Shown here piece after piece: positions 33,512 through 45,938 of a DNA stretch of 64,000 nucleotides. The notes under the pieces are model-generated. The model was not told where the DNA came from. It made no database searches and worked only from the letters and a program-made list of their open reading frames with translations. Position 1 is the stretch's first letter; every line of letters begins with the position of its first letter. Source of the DNA: Xylogone sp. PMI_703 (Eukaryota > Ascomycota > Leotiomycetes). The DNA lies in NCBI GenBank assembly GCA_021399445.1, contig JAJTUQ010000004.1, positions 2,356,001-2,420,000 of the forward strand, given 5' to 3'. The translations under genes and the position numbers were made by a program.

Positions 33512-36500
33512 TTTGAAAGATTGACTTATGAATAATGTTAAAAGTTAATCGGAAATGTCCCTGTTCAGAGAAAGCTTAAGAGTCTTCTATTATCCGGATA
33601 GTATATATTCAAACGCCTCAAAGTGGTACTCAAAATCTATAGAGTAGGGCTAATAATTGATCTGGAAAAAAAGTAAATCGAGAACGAAAAGCGCAGCTGA
33701 AAACAAGATTGAATTTCCATCATGAAGCAAGTGTAACAGGGAACTAGGCTCTCTTTATAGGTAAGACATTGTTATTTTCGAGCGCACGAGACACGTCCCT
33801 CTTCGGAGCACTGAAGCTCTCAATCACGCCCGTCAGCATGGTCAGCTTGTCTAAAAGTAAAGTCTACATTATACTGCATGTTGAGTAATCTCGTAGTCTC
33901 CAAAACTGCCGAGTACCGCTTTCACAATGCGGAATTCCCATCACCATCGGCAATAACCTCCCACTAATATTGTTTAGGAAGCCACTTGCGAATTGTGGGT
34001 TGTTGGTTGTAGTCGCAAGTCTACGGCATTCTTGATTTTTCAATTCCCTTCTTATTCCGATAGAGTTCATTCAGGGCAGCCAACTCCTAATCTACAATTA
34101 TTCATACAGTTGTGCGACATTGCTAGCAGCCACTAGGTGTATCTAAACCGGCTAGAGTCCATGCTAATAAGAACGGTGTATAACCTCACAGCAACCGGAT
34201 TTGAGCTTAACTGGGTAAAGGGCTAATGCAACCATAGCTATACCGTACATATTGTCTGCACTAGAAGGTAATTTATTCGGCAAATGCTATGTACAGTAAT
34301 AATTTAATGGGGCTTCACCGCATAGCTCCTATTCGGCTGCGTTGAGGTAGAAGTGTCACACAAAACTTCTAAATATTGATATGTAGATACCAATCCAGGT
34401 ATTATATTTCTCTCATATAACGGCTTAGAGCAGATTGATTAACACCCATACAAATATTTTTTTTTCATCTCATTTCTTTCGCACTCTATTAACGTCTTTC
34501 CACATATCTCGTCGACCACGCCATGTTAGAATTGCAAGTGCTAGCTTAGGCGGTCTTACTGCTGTTATGTTTACAACAATGGGAGAAGCTCAAGCTACTT
34601 TTATAAGGGTGGCAGTTGAATTGAGAGAAATCAATACGGGTATTCAAGTATTATTCAAGTAAGTTCAAGACGTCCAGGTATTATATTATTTTCCTTAATA
34701 TCTCCCGTTTTCTAATTAGACGAATCTTAAGAAAGTTATTAGTAATAACTTGGTAACTCATAAAGAGTATAATACTTACTCTGAGCGTGATACAACTTGA
34801 ATGGTTTACTCGCAAATAAATAATCATTTAAAAAGAAAGAGTTTTCTCAGTTTGTCAAATAGCTTCAAAGACCTCATCCTCACTCCGATATGCTGTAGTC
34901 TTGTGAATCTCTGCTACCAATGCCTTTCGTCGCCATCAGTGCTGTAATCAGCCATCATGGCTGGCAGATCTACGCATACTCTGTCTTAATGTAACATATC
35001 GGTCAGTCTAAAGATGCAAAAGTGGGCATTATACCATTTTGTCTAGGGCATATGCTTTTATCCATAGTGGTATGCTGTGTAGGCTCCTCAGCGAGATTTG
35101 GAATGAATTGCGCCTACAACCTGGTCAGATGGAGTCGCCCGTTTTATACAGCAATGATAAGAGAAGATCAAAAGTAGCTTATGAATTCATTAGAAGAATG
35201 TGGAGCCTCGGAAGACAGACCATTCATAAAGTTCTTAATTTACTCTGTAAAAAGAGCTTGTATCAGCATGCGCGGTAACATGCTTCAAGGTAAAGTTAAA
35301 CATCATCCAACTTAAGGCTAAAAAAAAAAACGTTTTAGTAGTATGATGAGCGATTCATCCTTTTATACTCAATACTTTCACGTGACTATCATAGTACAAG
35401 CTTTTCTATATAAGATCCGCACCAAGAAAATTAGCTTAGAAAAAAGCTTAATCCTTTGGTGATCATATCTATCAGTATTAAAGTATCCATTAGTATGCAA
35501 TACTTATACTGTCTTAGCCTGTTTATATCTGTTAAGTTATATCCATAGAACTGGGAGGAGTTATCCACAGTTCTGATATGCTTAAAGATATCTGGCCTCA
35601 TAAAATTCGTTCTGGCTTTTATATAAAATTTTATCGTTACCCCTTCATATTGAATGCGCGAACATGAATTCTTTCATTACATATTTGTAAGGAGAACAAC
35701 ACCTGTGGTTCCTCGCTCTCTTTATATTGAGACAAATTCAGGGATCAGAACTAGTTACTGTAGATAGCTGATTAATAACACCCCCTGATGCACATCTACT
35801 GTTTCATGTCAGGCGTATATCAGATGCAAGACCAGCGTTATTCGGCAGCTATCTCGCGGTTAACCACTTCCGCGTTGAATCCTGTTCACTAATCGCACGT
35901 GGAAAGACAAGCTTATTCTATTATAGGAAGGAATAATACTCTAGATTCGTAATCGTCCGAAGAGAGTTGTGTGATAAAGTTCCGTATTGGATTTGTTGCG
36001 ATGGTGTTCTTAAATGATTGGCCGACCCGCTCTCTGGCTTGTGTTTGAAACAAGAGCTGACGCGGCTCCATGCCAAGCCATAGCGGACAAGACGTTTGCC
36101 AAGAGTCCAGATGTAACTAAATAAGCTATTTCGGATAAGCGTAGATGTCTAGTACACCACAAACAATTGAGTCCAGGTGACAGCTGAACACGGTACAGAA
36201 CCTCATCATGACGCTCCAGCCTTCTACTATGGACGGTGCTGCGGAAGGTAAGGGAAAGCAGAGGAAGCAAATTCGCTGCTCTCAGCATCGTGCAACGAGA
36301 AATGTATGGTGAAGAAGTTCAACACTTCAATTTTACTATCTGTGTATAAGAACAATATCCCGAGGTGATTGAGCTTTCCAGGCTTGTAAGTGGAAGTCTG
36401 CCGTAGTTTGACTCCGAGGCTAGTATTGGCCCTATCGTTATGACTACCAACTGTTGACAGGTCTATACTAGTAATCAGTTATTGAATTGTGATTTAGAAG

Positions 36501-37062
36501 ACTCTTCAGTGGAAGTAATAAATGAAAAATTTTATGATAACTTTGGTGACTGAATCGCGGCTGATTCCCTATATAACAGGATAACATTAGCCAGTCTGGC
36601 TCTTCAAGTGTGTGACTTACAAGTTTCCGGGAAAATACATGCTTTAGGAGATTCAACGTTACTTTACCCTTAACTGATATCAACGTATAAAGTTGCTTCT
36701 GTATTTAGACTTGATATCAAAAGTCGGTGTGCTTTGCCATTGGAGAAACAGCAGAGTATCAAGGGTGTAATACTCCTAGTTTGAATGTATTGTGGTCTCT
36801 TGGGGCGATTACCTACTAGATTAACTTCAAGCCCCTTCTAGTTGGTCAGATTGGATCAGGTAATCCTAGTAAGATGTCAAAACAGTAAGCCCATCAACAC
36901 TATTCGCTCAGGCTCTGAAGGCCTGCGTATATCTTTCTAGCCTAATATCTCAATACGAGGTGTGGATCTACTCTATAAGGTGACCCTCAGGTCTCCAGCC
37001 CTTCTCTATATATCAACAATAGCGATTGCTTCAAGCCTCTGAAAATTCCGCTATACTTGTTT
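33512..37062. other. 3.5 kb AT-rich gene-free region
   Basis: The longest empty stretch of the window. It is very AT-rich with frequent stops in all frames. The longest open pieces (34435-34662, 35039-35278, 36010-36288) show no domains. An A10 run is at about 35321. No terminal repeats, target duplications or transposase motifs were recognised. The composition is what a mutated (RIP-like) former repeat or old spacer would show, but I have no direct evidence for either. Confidence 0.45.
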
Positions 37063-38627
37063 ATGGGAAATCTATTCGCCCTATTTCTGTATCGATTTCG
37101 TTCCCAATATAATTGTCCGACTAAAGCGGCTGCTAGCTATATGACTTTCCTATCGTTCTGGAGGGGTCTTCTCCTCCGGGTAAATCGAGGCCACCAAAAG
37201 TATCGGGTCTACTTCTTGGTTGGAGTAATTTTGCTCCTTATATTTTATATGATATTTCTTGGCTGGTCCCAACAGCGCTTGAAGCATAATGGCTTTCATA
37301 GGGAGAGTGATACCTCATGGCATTACTACCTAGGCAATGATATTACAGAGGCAACGCTAAATGCAACTCTTGGATTTGGAAAAATATACTACATCAGCCT
37401 CCCCCAGTATGACAACTCCGCCATGTCCAAATTGAATACCGTAGAGCTAAACCCGTATCTGAAGTCGGACAGATAGACAGGATATGATGACACTTCTTGC
37501 CACATTCACGAACCTCGAGCTACAACTTGAACCAGGAGTATTTACTCTTTTCCTCTCAATAAAGCCCGACTCTTTTTCATCCTGGCGTCGAGTCACTAAT
37601 TTACTCTGTATCACAAGGTTAATGGGAGCAATATCCATGAAAATGCGAAACCACAGGACAGCGGTATCCTGCGGCCAGAACAACTGGGATGCTGGCGTGG
37701 CCATGCAAACGCCTGGCGGAAAGTCATTGAAGAAAACATTGAAACAGCAATCATTGTAGAGGATGATGCGGATTGGGATGTCAACATACATGATATATTC
37801 AGAGAATTGAGTAAACAGATGAGGAAAGGAGAACTCAGAAAGGAGAGACCTTCGCGTGAGGAGATGAGGAGGGCACCTTATGGTAAGACCAGTTTGAGAA
37901 TGGCTGTACCAATGTCTTGTGCTTCTCTCTAACACTGCTTCAAACTGACAAGAATGAATAGGATTGGATTGGGATCTTCTTTATATCGGCTCCTGTTGGG
38001 ATCTTCCGAATGAAGACAACCGTCCCAAACACCAGACTTATGACGACCCCTTTGCACCAAATTCACAAGAGTATGTGCAGCCTTCTTTCAATCGTCGTAT
38101 CTACTGCTCTTATTTCTGTGTTTTAATACATGACCACTGACTGCTATAATCTTACCTCGCTGATCTATATTTGGTTATACGGGATACTTGCTAATGCCTA
38201 GAATTCTAGAATGTCTGGTTCCTACCGCAACGAACTCGAAGGTTGGGGTGTTAAACTAGCACCAAATACCAGAATGCGCGTTTTAGCTCCATCTTGGTAT
38301 TCTGTGTGTACAATTGGTTACGCAGTAACTCGTCAGGGGGCTCAAAAGCTACTATATACGGTTGGAAATGGAGAAGGTCTGAATTCACCAATAGATCTTG
38401 CCATGTCAGATAGAATACAGAAGGGGTATCTGAGGGCGTATACAGTTATACCCCCATTAGTGACACCATGGAAGACTGGTACAGTCTCAGACAGTGATAT
38501 CGACGATTTGAGAGAGAGTACCGAAGAGCTGAAGACCGGTAGTGAGAACTTGAAGAACAGTGCGAGGGAGGCTATTAAAGCTGCGTACATAACAGCAGTG
38601 AAGGAAGGCTTTGTACAGGGTGGATAA
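37063..38627 (+). CDS. GT25-like glycosyltransferase, type II membrane protein, 402 aa, five exons
   Basis: Golgi-type glycosyltransferase resembling the glycosyltransferase family 25 (LPS glycosyltransferase/collagen galactosyltransferase) fold in fungi. Exons 37063-37406, 37465-37537, 37618-37882, 37962-38070 and 38210-38627; introns 58, 80, 79 and 139 bp. The first two introns end in AAG. A single membrane anchor lies at about residues 49-68 (VYFLVGVILLLIFYMIFLGW). Splicing then gives KIYYISLPHRTDRQDMMTLL, the nucleotide-sugar entry motif. It also gives LRPEQLGCWRGHANAWRKVI, ETAIIVEDDADWD (EDD, metal-binding) and LDWDLLYIGSCWD. These occur in the family's order. A second ATG at 37141 would also keep the anchor. 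Confidence 0.9.
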
Positions 38628-39884
38628 TTCGAGAAATTTGATAGGAAATTGTATAACAGTCTAGTATTAACCTTGGCCTGTAAGAACTGGAAAGGTCTCT
38701 ATAAAGGGCCGTTCAATAGGGCGTCATTGGGTATTTCGTACGTGGCAAAGTGTCAATTCTCTCGTAACAGATGTTCGTTACCACGACAAGAATGTCAATT
38801 AAGCTGAGAGTGGTATTTTAATCTACTTAGTAGAGACCATACGTTAGATAGACTATGAAATTTCCGATCCTTAGAACTTCGTCCAGGAGTCAGCGTCCGT
38901 CAAGGCTCTCGGAGTTTTGGCGCTTTCCTCACAGATTACAGTAATAGGAAGAATAGATACGAATACTATGATGCAGAGGCTCAATCGATCTTTACCACGA
39001 ATGACCCAGCACTACAGTGGAGTAAGCTTATGATAAAAGGCAAGTGTGAAACTTTATCACCTGTAAAGCAATTCCCGCCACCAACACACCTCCCTCACTT
39101 TGGTATAGAAAAAGCCACCAATTATTCAAATCCCACATAACTTTATTGTCACCTATGTAATTACTAAATATAGTGTACTAGTTCCTTTTATACCTTAAGA
39201 TCCCGCAGTTTGACGTTTGTGTAATTATCACGATGCCATTTATAAGTTCTATGTAAAAATCGATAGTTCATGTGGGTATGCATGTCTCACCTCAGCTGGA
39301 ATCCGCAGTATCTCTGTTATAAAAGTAGATTTAAAATATACTAAAGAGTGTTACGAAAGTAAAACAGCAAAATCAGTGGTTAACTAAAGTCTTCAGTTGA
39401 AATAGCGGGATGCCATACCAATCACAGAATAAAGATCTCCAAAGAATGTGTAGAGCGCCGATGGCCCTCAAGCAATGAGAAGTGACATGTTAAATGCAAA
39501 AGAGCAGCGACTCGGCCCGCCCCGCTGACGGTAAGAAAGCTCCGCAGCTTAGTGTGTCGTGAAGTTGGCCGAATAGTTCTCCATGGACGGTCTACATGGT
39601 GTTGAATGTTGCTCGTACCACCCTTCCCAAACTTCCTATTCGGACATGTCCTTACCAGTATGGGCAAAAAGATGATGCACCACACTAGTAGACACGATAT
39701 CAGTCAATAATTTCCCAGTAGAAGTACTCTGGTTTACTGGAACGAGACTTACTCTTCCAGTCATAGTTGTCTTATATCCTAGATATCCTAGACACTACGC
39801 TCAAAAGAGAACGAAGTGCTCCCGAATCCTAGGTCGAATTTATTGGGCGGAGACAAAGCGTATCATACGGAATGGCAGGCATTA
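38628..39884. other. Spacer, no gene supported
   Basis: AT-rich with short frames only (for example 39422-39685 minus, no domain). Nothing recognisable. Confidence 0.45.
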
Positions 39885-40448
39885 TTAAGTAGAATGCTTT
39901 GCATCTGGAGCCTCCCTAAAGTCCTTCTCCAATTCTATGAAACACATATCGTCGGGAAGTGCAAGGTTGCTGAATCGCTCGCGGGGGAAAGGTGTCCTGT
40001 CGCCCGTATCTTGGTATCCACGACGCATATACCACTCAATGAGTGCTTTCCGCGTTGAAAGGGCGTTTAGTGAAAATTTCTTTGCCCCCCAAGTGCGTTG
40101 ACAGTAATCTTCGGCATAGGCAAGGACCTGACGTCCAACGCCGCCTCGTTGGTAGCGGTCATCCACTGCAATCATGGAGAGGCGGCCACAGTCCACACCG
40201 CGCTTGGAGACCTCGATGGTAGCTACTAGGTTATTGTCACTGTCCAGAGCTACCAGTGTGGTTAGGTCTGGGTTGGCAATCTTTGTCACTACTTCCTCCA
40301 TCTCATATCGGAAGTTTGCTGCGAGCTCTATGTTGCCTGTCCAGTCTGGTCTGCTATCCTCTGTGCGAAATGCCGACTGTACAAGTTCCTGAAGCTGTTT
40401 CGCATCATCTGGAATTGCAATGCGGAATCGGAGATTATTGGTAGCCAT
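39885..40448 (-). CDS. GNAT-family N-acetyltransferase, 187 aa
   Basis: Single-exon GNAT starting at ATG 40448. RFRIAIPDDAKQLQELVQSAF is the usual first strand and helix. GRLSMIAVDDRYQRGGVGRQV contains beta-4 and the acetyl-CoA loop (Q/R-x-x-G-x-G as QRGGVG). KKFSLNALSTRKALIEWYMRRGY is the alpha-4 region, ending with GYQDTGDRTPFP. This resembles the fungal group related to phosphinothricin- or polyamine-type acetyltransferases, but the substrate is not identifiable. It differs in sequence from the other three GNATs in the window, so they are not recent tandem copies. Confidence 0.88.
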   Translation of the reverse strand: MATNNLRFRIAIPDDAKQLQELVQSAFRTEDSRPDWTGNIELAANFRYEMEEVVTKIANPDLTTLVALDSDNNLVATIEVSKRGVDCGRLSMIAVDDRYQRGGVGRQVLAYAEDYCQRTWGAKKFSLNALSTRKALIEWYMRRGYQDTGDRTPFPRERFSNLALPDDMCFIELEKDFREAPDAKHST

Positions 40449-41357
40449 GACACTTGTTAGAGCTTGTGTAAATTTTGTATCTTAGAGATGCGAAGGCAAA
40501 AAGATGAGAGCTTAATTCCTGCAATTGAAACTTATCTGTTCAATCAGGCACCGTGGAACTTTAAATATTTGCCAGTTGTGGTGCTGTCTAAAATCCCTCA
40601 AAGTGTCTTAATGTTGTAGAAACAAGGGCGCCAATGACACGGCAGGATTCGGTCCTCCGACCAAATCCTCGACAGTTGTGTTTCTGGGCAGTTACTGTGC
40701 CTCAATCACACAAAAGGCGCGAGAATGTATGTTGAGCCGGGCGAGACTAGGCCCCTGCAAGGTATTCGAAAAAGGACACTACGAAAAGGATATGAAATAT
40801 GACGAAGAACCCCCGTCGTTCTTCTTATCTACTGACTTATATGAACAGGAACAGTTATATGGTTAGAGAATTTGCAACACCAAAGTTTTTGTCTAGGGCT
40901 GCATTTGGACGAGACGGAGTCGGAGTTGGGTAGACCCCGAATCCGTCCAACTTGACTGCCCTCCATCTGCCAAGCATAACCTTGGCGGAAATTCTTGGGA
41001 CAACTAGAATGGTAAATGCCACGATATCCGGCTCTTAAATCCCTCAATTCTTCGAGCTAGTAACTTCTGCCAACACTGACTTGTTCAAGGTCGCGCCCTT
41101 TGAGGTTGCAAAATGTTTCCACCAACACTATCAACGCACATCTATTTTTGGTAGCAATAAGCTATCACTGCACTCAATGAAGTCGAGAAATTAAGATATG
41201 TCAAGTAATAAGGCATGAACGACCCAGATAGTTCATTTAGTTAGTCTAACTTGGACAGAATCAAGTGTCTCGAACCGACTTCGCTCCTAGTGGTCCCGTC
41301 TTCTAGCCTTAGTTTGAATCCAAGTACGCTAGGCGCAAAGTGGCCTGCAACATAATG
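40449..41357. other. Spacer
   Basis: Short frames at 40678-41047 without domains. The AT-rich ends fit a promoter (left side) and a terminator region (right side). Confidence 0.4.
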
Positions 41358-43478
41358 TCAATTGACATCCTCGACAACAGTTTTCGCATCCTGTTGGTGC
41401 ACTTTCTCAACTGTAGCCTCTATCCGGTTTGTCATGAGCTGCTTTACATCTCTTAAGAATAGGACAGCCACAATGGATAGCACAACAAAGGGGATGATGC
41501 TAGCCCATGCCAGACGATAAGCATGTGCGTATGTCCAATGGCTCGCATCGACCGCCTCTGCGAGGATATGATCCGTGAGCCCCTCAATCGAGGATATAAG
41601 GGTACGGTTGTTACTCTGGATCCCTATGACGAGCTCGTGGACGGAAGATGCTGGCAGACCAGCAGCAACGGCTGCGCCTCCGACTTGTTTGGCATAGTTT
41701 CTTGTCAAGTAGCCATTAACAATAGAATTAAGGACTGCCGTACCAAATGCTCCCCCGACCGCACGTGAGGTGTAGGCAAGACCAGTGGCAGTCGAAAGAT
41801 ATGCATGAGGCGCGCTGAACTGCACGAGGGCGATAACGAGTGTTAGTGGACCAGCTTGGCCCATTCCGGTAATCACGTTCAAAGCATATTGAGCCAGGGA
41901 CCACGAAGGGCGTATAGTTGTGTAAGTAATAGAGATAGCGAGAAAGAAGGTAAACGCGACGAGGAGGGGAGACCTGAGATCTTTAAATCGAGTGGCGTAC
42001 CAGCTAAGCAGATGTTAGGACATTTGAGTGGTAAGAACGTAAGAAGCACATACGTGATGGGAATAGATGTAAGGAGAACTGGGATCTGATAGGACATTTG
42101 GCGTTTTGCAATACTCCACGAGTTATCCTCAAAGCCAATATTAAGTACCAGTTGAGGCACAATGGCGTTGACAGCAGAGTAATAAATCCATCTACAGAAG
42201 ATTAGTTGGTTACTCTGGTGTAGCAATGGGATGAGATACTTACCCCTCGACGATAAAGGCGAAAATCGCAAGGCCAAAGTTGGGTCCAGACTTAAAGAAA
42301 ACGTGGGCAATAAGCCCATCCTTACGGCCCTTCCATTCTTCATTTTATTAGCTTCAGTCCCACACAAAAGAGTAAGCATCGCATCCACTTACCATAGACA
42401 CAGAAGAGAACAAAGAACACGCAACCAATGGATAGTGGAGCAGCAACTTCACTACTTGACCAAGGGAAGCGGCTACCACCCCAGTCAAGAGACAAGAGCA
42501 TCAAAGTAATGCCGACGACCTGCAGACCTGACCCAATAGGATCAATAGCCCAAAACATCTGAGCTAAGGTCATGCGAGGATATTCGGGATGCCGTCGGGG
42601 CGGCCAGTAGCAAGTAAGAAATCCTATGGCAACCAACATATGAAGCGCAACCTGTATCCAGAAGATGTATCGCCAGCCATGCGGACTCGTGTTGGTAAGC
42701 GCGCCTGCAGAAAGCTTGCCAGCGCTGTTATGCAACGACATAGGTGTGGTTAGTATGTTGTAGATATTGAAGAGAAATTGTTGGTCTACTTACACGCCAC
42801 CTAGTGCTCCACCAAAGAAAGAGATGCCGTTAGCAACAGGCCGATACTTAAGAGGCAAAATCTCGGAAGGGATGGTGTGTACGATGGTCACAACGGCCAC
42901 AGTGGTGCCGATGAGGATTCCTCCGCCTATCAACATAGGCATATTATGTGACAAGGCACAAATAATGGCACCGACAGCAGCAATAACGGGTGGAACAGTA
43001 ACCATCCATTTGCGGTCCAGCACATCAGATAACCGCCCGACGATTGGAGAGAGGACGCTCTGCATCAGTAACGGGCCCTATATAGATAACACCAATTAAT
43101 ACTCAGCTGCTTACATACAACGGGGCAATGGGCCTACCTGAATAATCCATGATGAGTCAGGAGCATCTCCTATATCACGGACAATGAAAGCAATAACAGA
43201 TGTAGCACCGGTAATGATGAAGAGTTGAGTGATTTGTCTGGTCGACTGTTAGAACTCCCATTAAGAAGGATTATACTACACAGAATCAAAGGGGCAACCC
43301 ACGCAAAGAAGCAGCATAAAACCACGATATAGGTAGTCCAGGAAAGTTTCACTTGTGTTTCTTCATCCAATTGCAGCTGTACTACGCTGTCGTCAACCTG
43401 TTCGTGGTGTTGCACATCGATTGTCGGTTTAGCAGACTGGCTCTCGACCTGGTCAGCATGGGTGTCAATGGTGGCCAT
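41358..43478 (-). CDS. DHA2/TRI12-type MFS drug exporter, 589 aa, seven exons
   Basis: Fourteen-helix MFS exporter of the family that includes the trichothecene pump TRI12, generally used for toxin or drug efflux. Exons 43478-43303, 43237-43138, 43077-42794, 42724-42393, 42337-42244, 42191-42054 and 42003-41358; introns 65, 60, 69, 55, 52 and 50 bp. The first intron uses GTGGGT, and the fourth ends in AAG. Splicing rebuilds QITQLFIITGATSVIAF, then GPLLMQSVLSPIVGRLSDVL (antiporter-like motif region), AIDPIGSGLQVVGITLMLLS and GMGQAGPLTLVIALVQFSAP, all of which match the group. Phases agree across all seven exons. It is transcribed divergently from the alkyl-sulfatase-like gene, 645 bp between starts. 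Confidence 0.88.
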
Positions 43479-43843
43479 TGCAAATCCGGACAAGGATAAA
43501 GTAATGCACAGTATTGAACGTTACAGAGGATATGATACAAGGCAGTAGACATTTATATCTCACAGCTCAGACCGAGTGTTGTCAGCATAGCCTTATACGA
43601 TCAACCATCTGCGCGCTCGGGGATAGACCGGTCTTCAATTTACATCTCTTAACAAAAGATAACATCTTATATAGCGTACTAATTTGGCTAGAGGCTTAGA
43701 ATGATGCGACAGGAGAATCCCAACACCGAGAGAGTCGGTTTAATGATTTGACTCTAGCTTGCCAAGGGGCTCCCCCACTTTCTCCCCGCATTCTAGCACC
43801 CGGCATTAGTTTCCTCATTCTGGGGAAAGTAACTGCCGCGTTG

Positions 43844-43875
43844 CAGGATAGCCAGTTTTCAGGATAGCCAGTTTT
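43844..43875. repeat. Tandem duplication of a 16-bp unit in a divergent promoter
   Basis: CAGGATAGCCAGTTTT occurs twice back to back (43844-43859 and 43860-43875), and a shortened third copy may begin with TAGGACAGC just after. It lies between the DHA2 exporter (start 43478) and the hydrolase (start 44124). Tandem sites in a shared promoter can act on both genes; this is unproven. Confidence 0.7.
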
Positions 43876-44123
43876 TAGGACAGCTTGGCTGTAACTTTTG
43901 CAGGGAAAACAACTACCGCTGGTGGTTGATCCGGGGCGAGATCGGAAATCCTTTCAAAAGTATTACCGTTAGTTTGACTATCGCCCTCGCTGAATCTCAA
44001 AGCAAGGGTATGAGTAACTAGGATATTCTCAATGCATGAAGATTATAGGGATATTTCTATCAGATCCACTTCTTCTAGAGTCGTAAAAGAGTGCTGACAT
44101 TTTATCTAAAGAGAAGTGCCAGG

Positions 44124-45938
44124 ATGTCACCCTCTCACTCATCACCTTATGTTGACGACAATTCAGACTTTGAGCAGGCTAGCCGGGGGTTTCTTGGAGC
44201 CCCAGATGCTGGAGTAATAAAAGGCCCTGGTGATAGCATTGTTTATGATTTTCGCCAGTATGCATTTTTGAAAGACGAATGTCCTCCAACGGTAAATCCA
44301 AAGCTCTGGCGTCATGGCCAGCTTCTGGAAAAGCAAGGGCTCTATGAAGTCGCATCCGGCATCTATCAAGTTAGGGGTTTCGATGCGTCAAATATGATGA
44401 TTATTGAGGGCCAGACTGGTGTTATAGTTATTGATCCCTTAATCTCAAACGAGTGCGCTGAGGCAGCATTGCGATTTTACTGGAAGCTCCGAGGCAATGA
44501 GCGGCCATTGAGGGGCCTAATATATTCTCATTCTCACCTGGATCATTTTGGTGGCGCTCAAGGAGTTCTAGGGACCTCTACCTCGGGCTCAGTGCCGATT
44601 CTCGCACCGACAGGTTTCATGGAGGAGGCATTGAGTGAAAATATGATGGTTGGTCCGGCCATGCGCCTCCGATCTGCCTACATGCGTTGGGTCTGGTTAC
44701 CAAAGTCCCCAACTGGCCAAGTTGGAGATGGCTTGTGCTTGGGTACATCGAGTGGGACTCACTCATTTGTCCCGCCAACTATCCTAATTAAAGAAACCGG
44801 CGAAGAGCGCACTATTGATGGTGTGAAGATGATTTTCCAATCAGTGCCTGGTACAGAGGCGCCTGCGGAGATCAATATTCACTTTCCGGATCATCGTTCA
44901 TTGTACATTGCAGAGTGTGCAACTCATTGTATGCACAATATCCTTCCTTTGCGTGGTTCACAAGTACGCGATGCAAGAAAGTGGTCTCAAGGTCTGGATG
45001 AAACTGTGGCGCTTTTTGGTCAAAAGTCAGATGTGCTTTTTGCGGGCCATCACTGGCCAACTTGAAGCAAAGATAATATCATCAGCCTCATCAGTGAACA
45101 GAGAGACTTTTATGCCTACCTCCATGATCAAACCATTCGAATGGCGAACAAAGGAATGACGGGGACCGAAATTGCAGAATATATCGAAATCCCAGAGGTG
45201 TTCCAACGAACGTGGCATCTGCAAGGTCTCTACGGATCAGTCAATCATAACGTGAAGGCTATCTACCAGAAGTACCTGGGATGGTTTGATGGAAAACCTC
45301 ATAATTTATGGTCGTATCCAGCTGCGGAGGAAGGGAAGCGATACGTTGCGGCATTCGGCGGGATTGAGAATGTTATCAAGCTTAGCCTGAACTTTATGGC
45401 AAAGGGTGATCTTCGCTTTGCATGCACTCTTCTGTCTCACGCAACAAATTCTGACCCCCAGAACCAGGAATCCCGGGATGCCCTTGCATCCTGCTATGAG
45501 AAACTGGGATATGGTTCAGAGAATGGGACGTGGCGGAATTTCTATTTGACGGGCGCTCATGAATTACGTTCTTGTCTAAGGGAGGGTCGAGGAGCTCAAG
45601 CTTTCAACATCTTTACTCCAGGACTACCCTTTGAACAGATCTTGGCAACACTGGGTATCAAATTAAATGGCACAAGAGCGGCCAAGGAGACGCCCTTCGG
45701 AATCATACTACACTTATCAGAGGAACCACAGCCATGGAAACTTACTATCAGCAATGGTGCTTTTTCCTATAGACGTTATATTACCGGTGAAGGCTCCAAT
45801 GATTCCGAAATTGTGGAAGTTCATGCAAGCAGGGCACAGTTTCTAGAACTTCTCCAGAAAAAGTCGTTAGTTGATGGAATCACTACTGAAGGAGAGGTCA
45901 AAATTCTACAGAGCTTTGTTAATTTGCTGGAGATATAA
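44124..45938 (+). CDS. Alkyl-sulfatase-like metallo-beta-lactamase-fold hydrolase, interrupted by one in-frame TGA
   Basis: Homologue of SdsA1-type alkyl sulfatases (zinc enzymes cleaving sulfate from alkyl sulfates such as SDS). Read from ATG 44124 to 45938 it is a continuous 604-codon frame except for TGA at 45063-45065 (codon 314). N-terminal MBL domain: IYSHSHLDHFGGAQG (HxHxDH, His136/His138/Asp140/His141). The third-metal region is AECATHCMHNILPLRG, and the downstream His motif is LFAGHHWPT, where the TGA replaces the usual next Trp. Downstream, YAYLHDQTIRMANKGMTGTE begins the dimerisation domain, and an SCP2-like C-terminal domain (about 480-604) follows. Both sides are well preserved. 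Either a recent nonsense mutation, a sequencing error, or readthrough. No intron that spares the motif is visible. Divergent partner of the DHA2 exporter. Confidence 0.85.

Noticed and set aside
34435..34662. Small plus-strand frame with a possible hydrophobic stretch
   Set aside because: Very AT-rich, no domain, isolated in a gene desert.
36010..36288. 92-codon minus-strand frame starting MLRAANLLPLL
   Set aside because: Signal-peptide-like start but the rest shows no cysteine pattern or domain, and the surroundings are decayed; chance is as likely.
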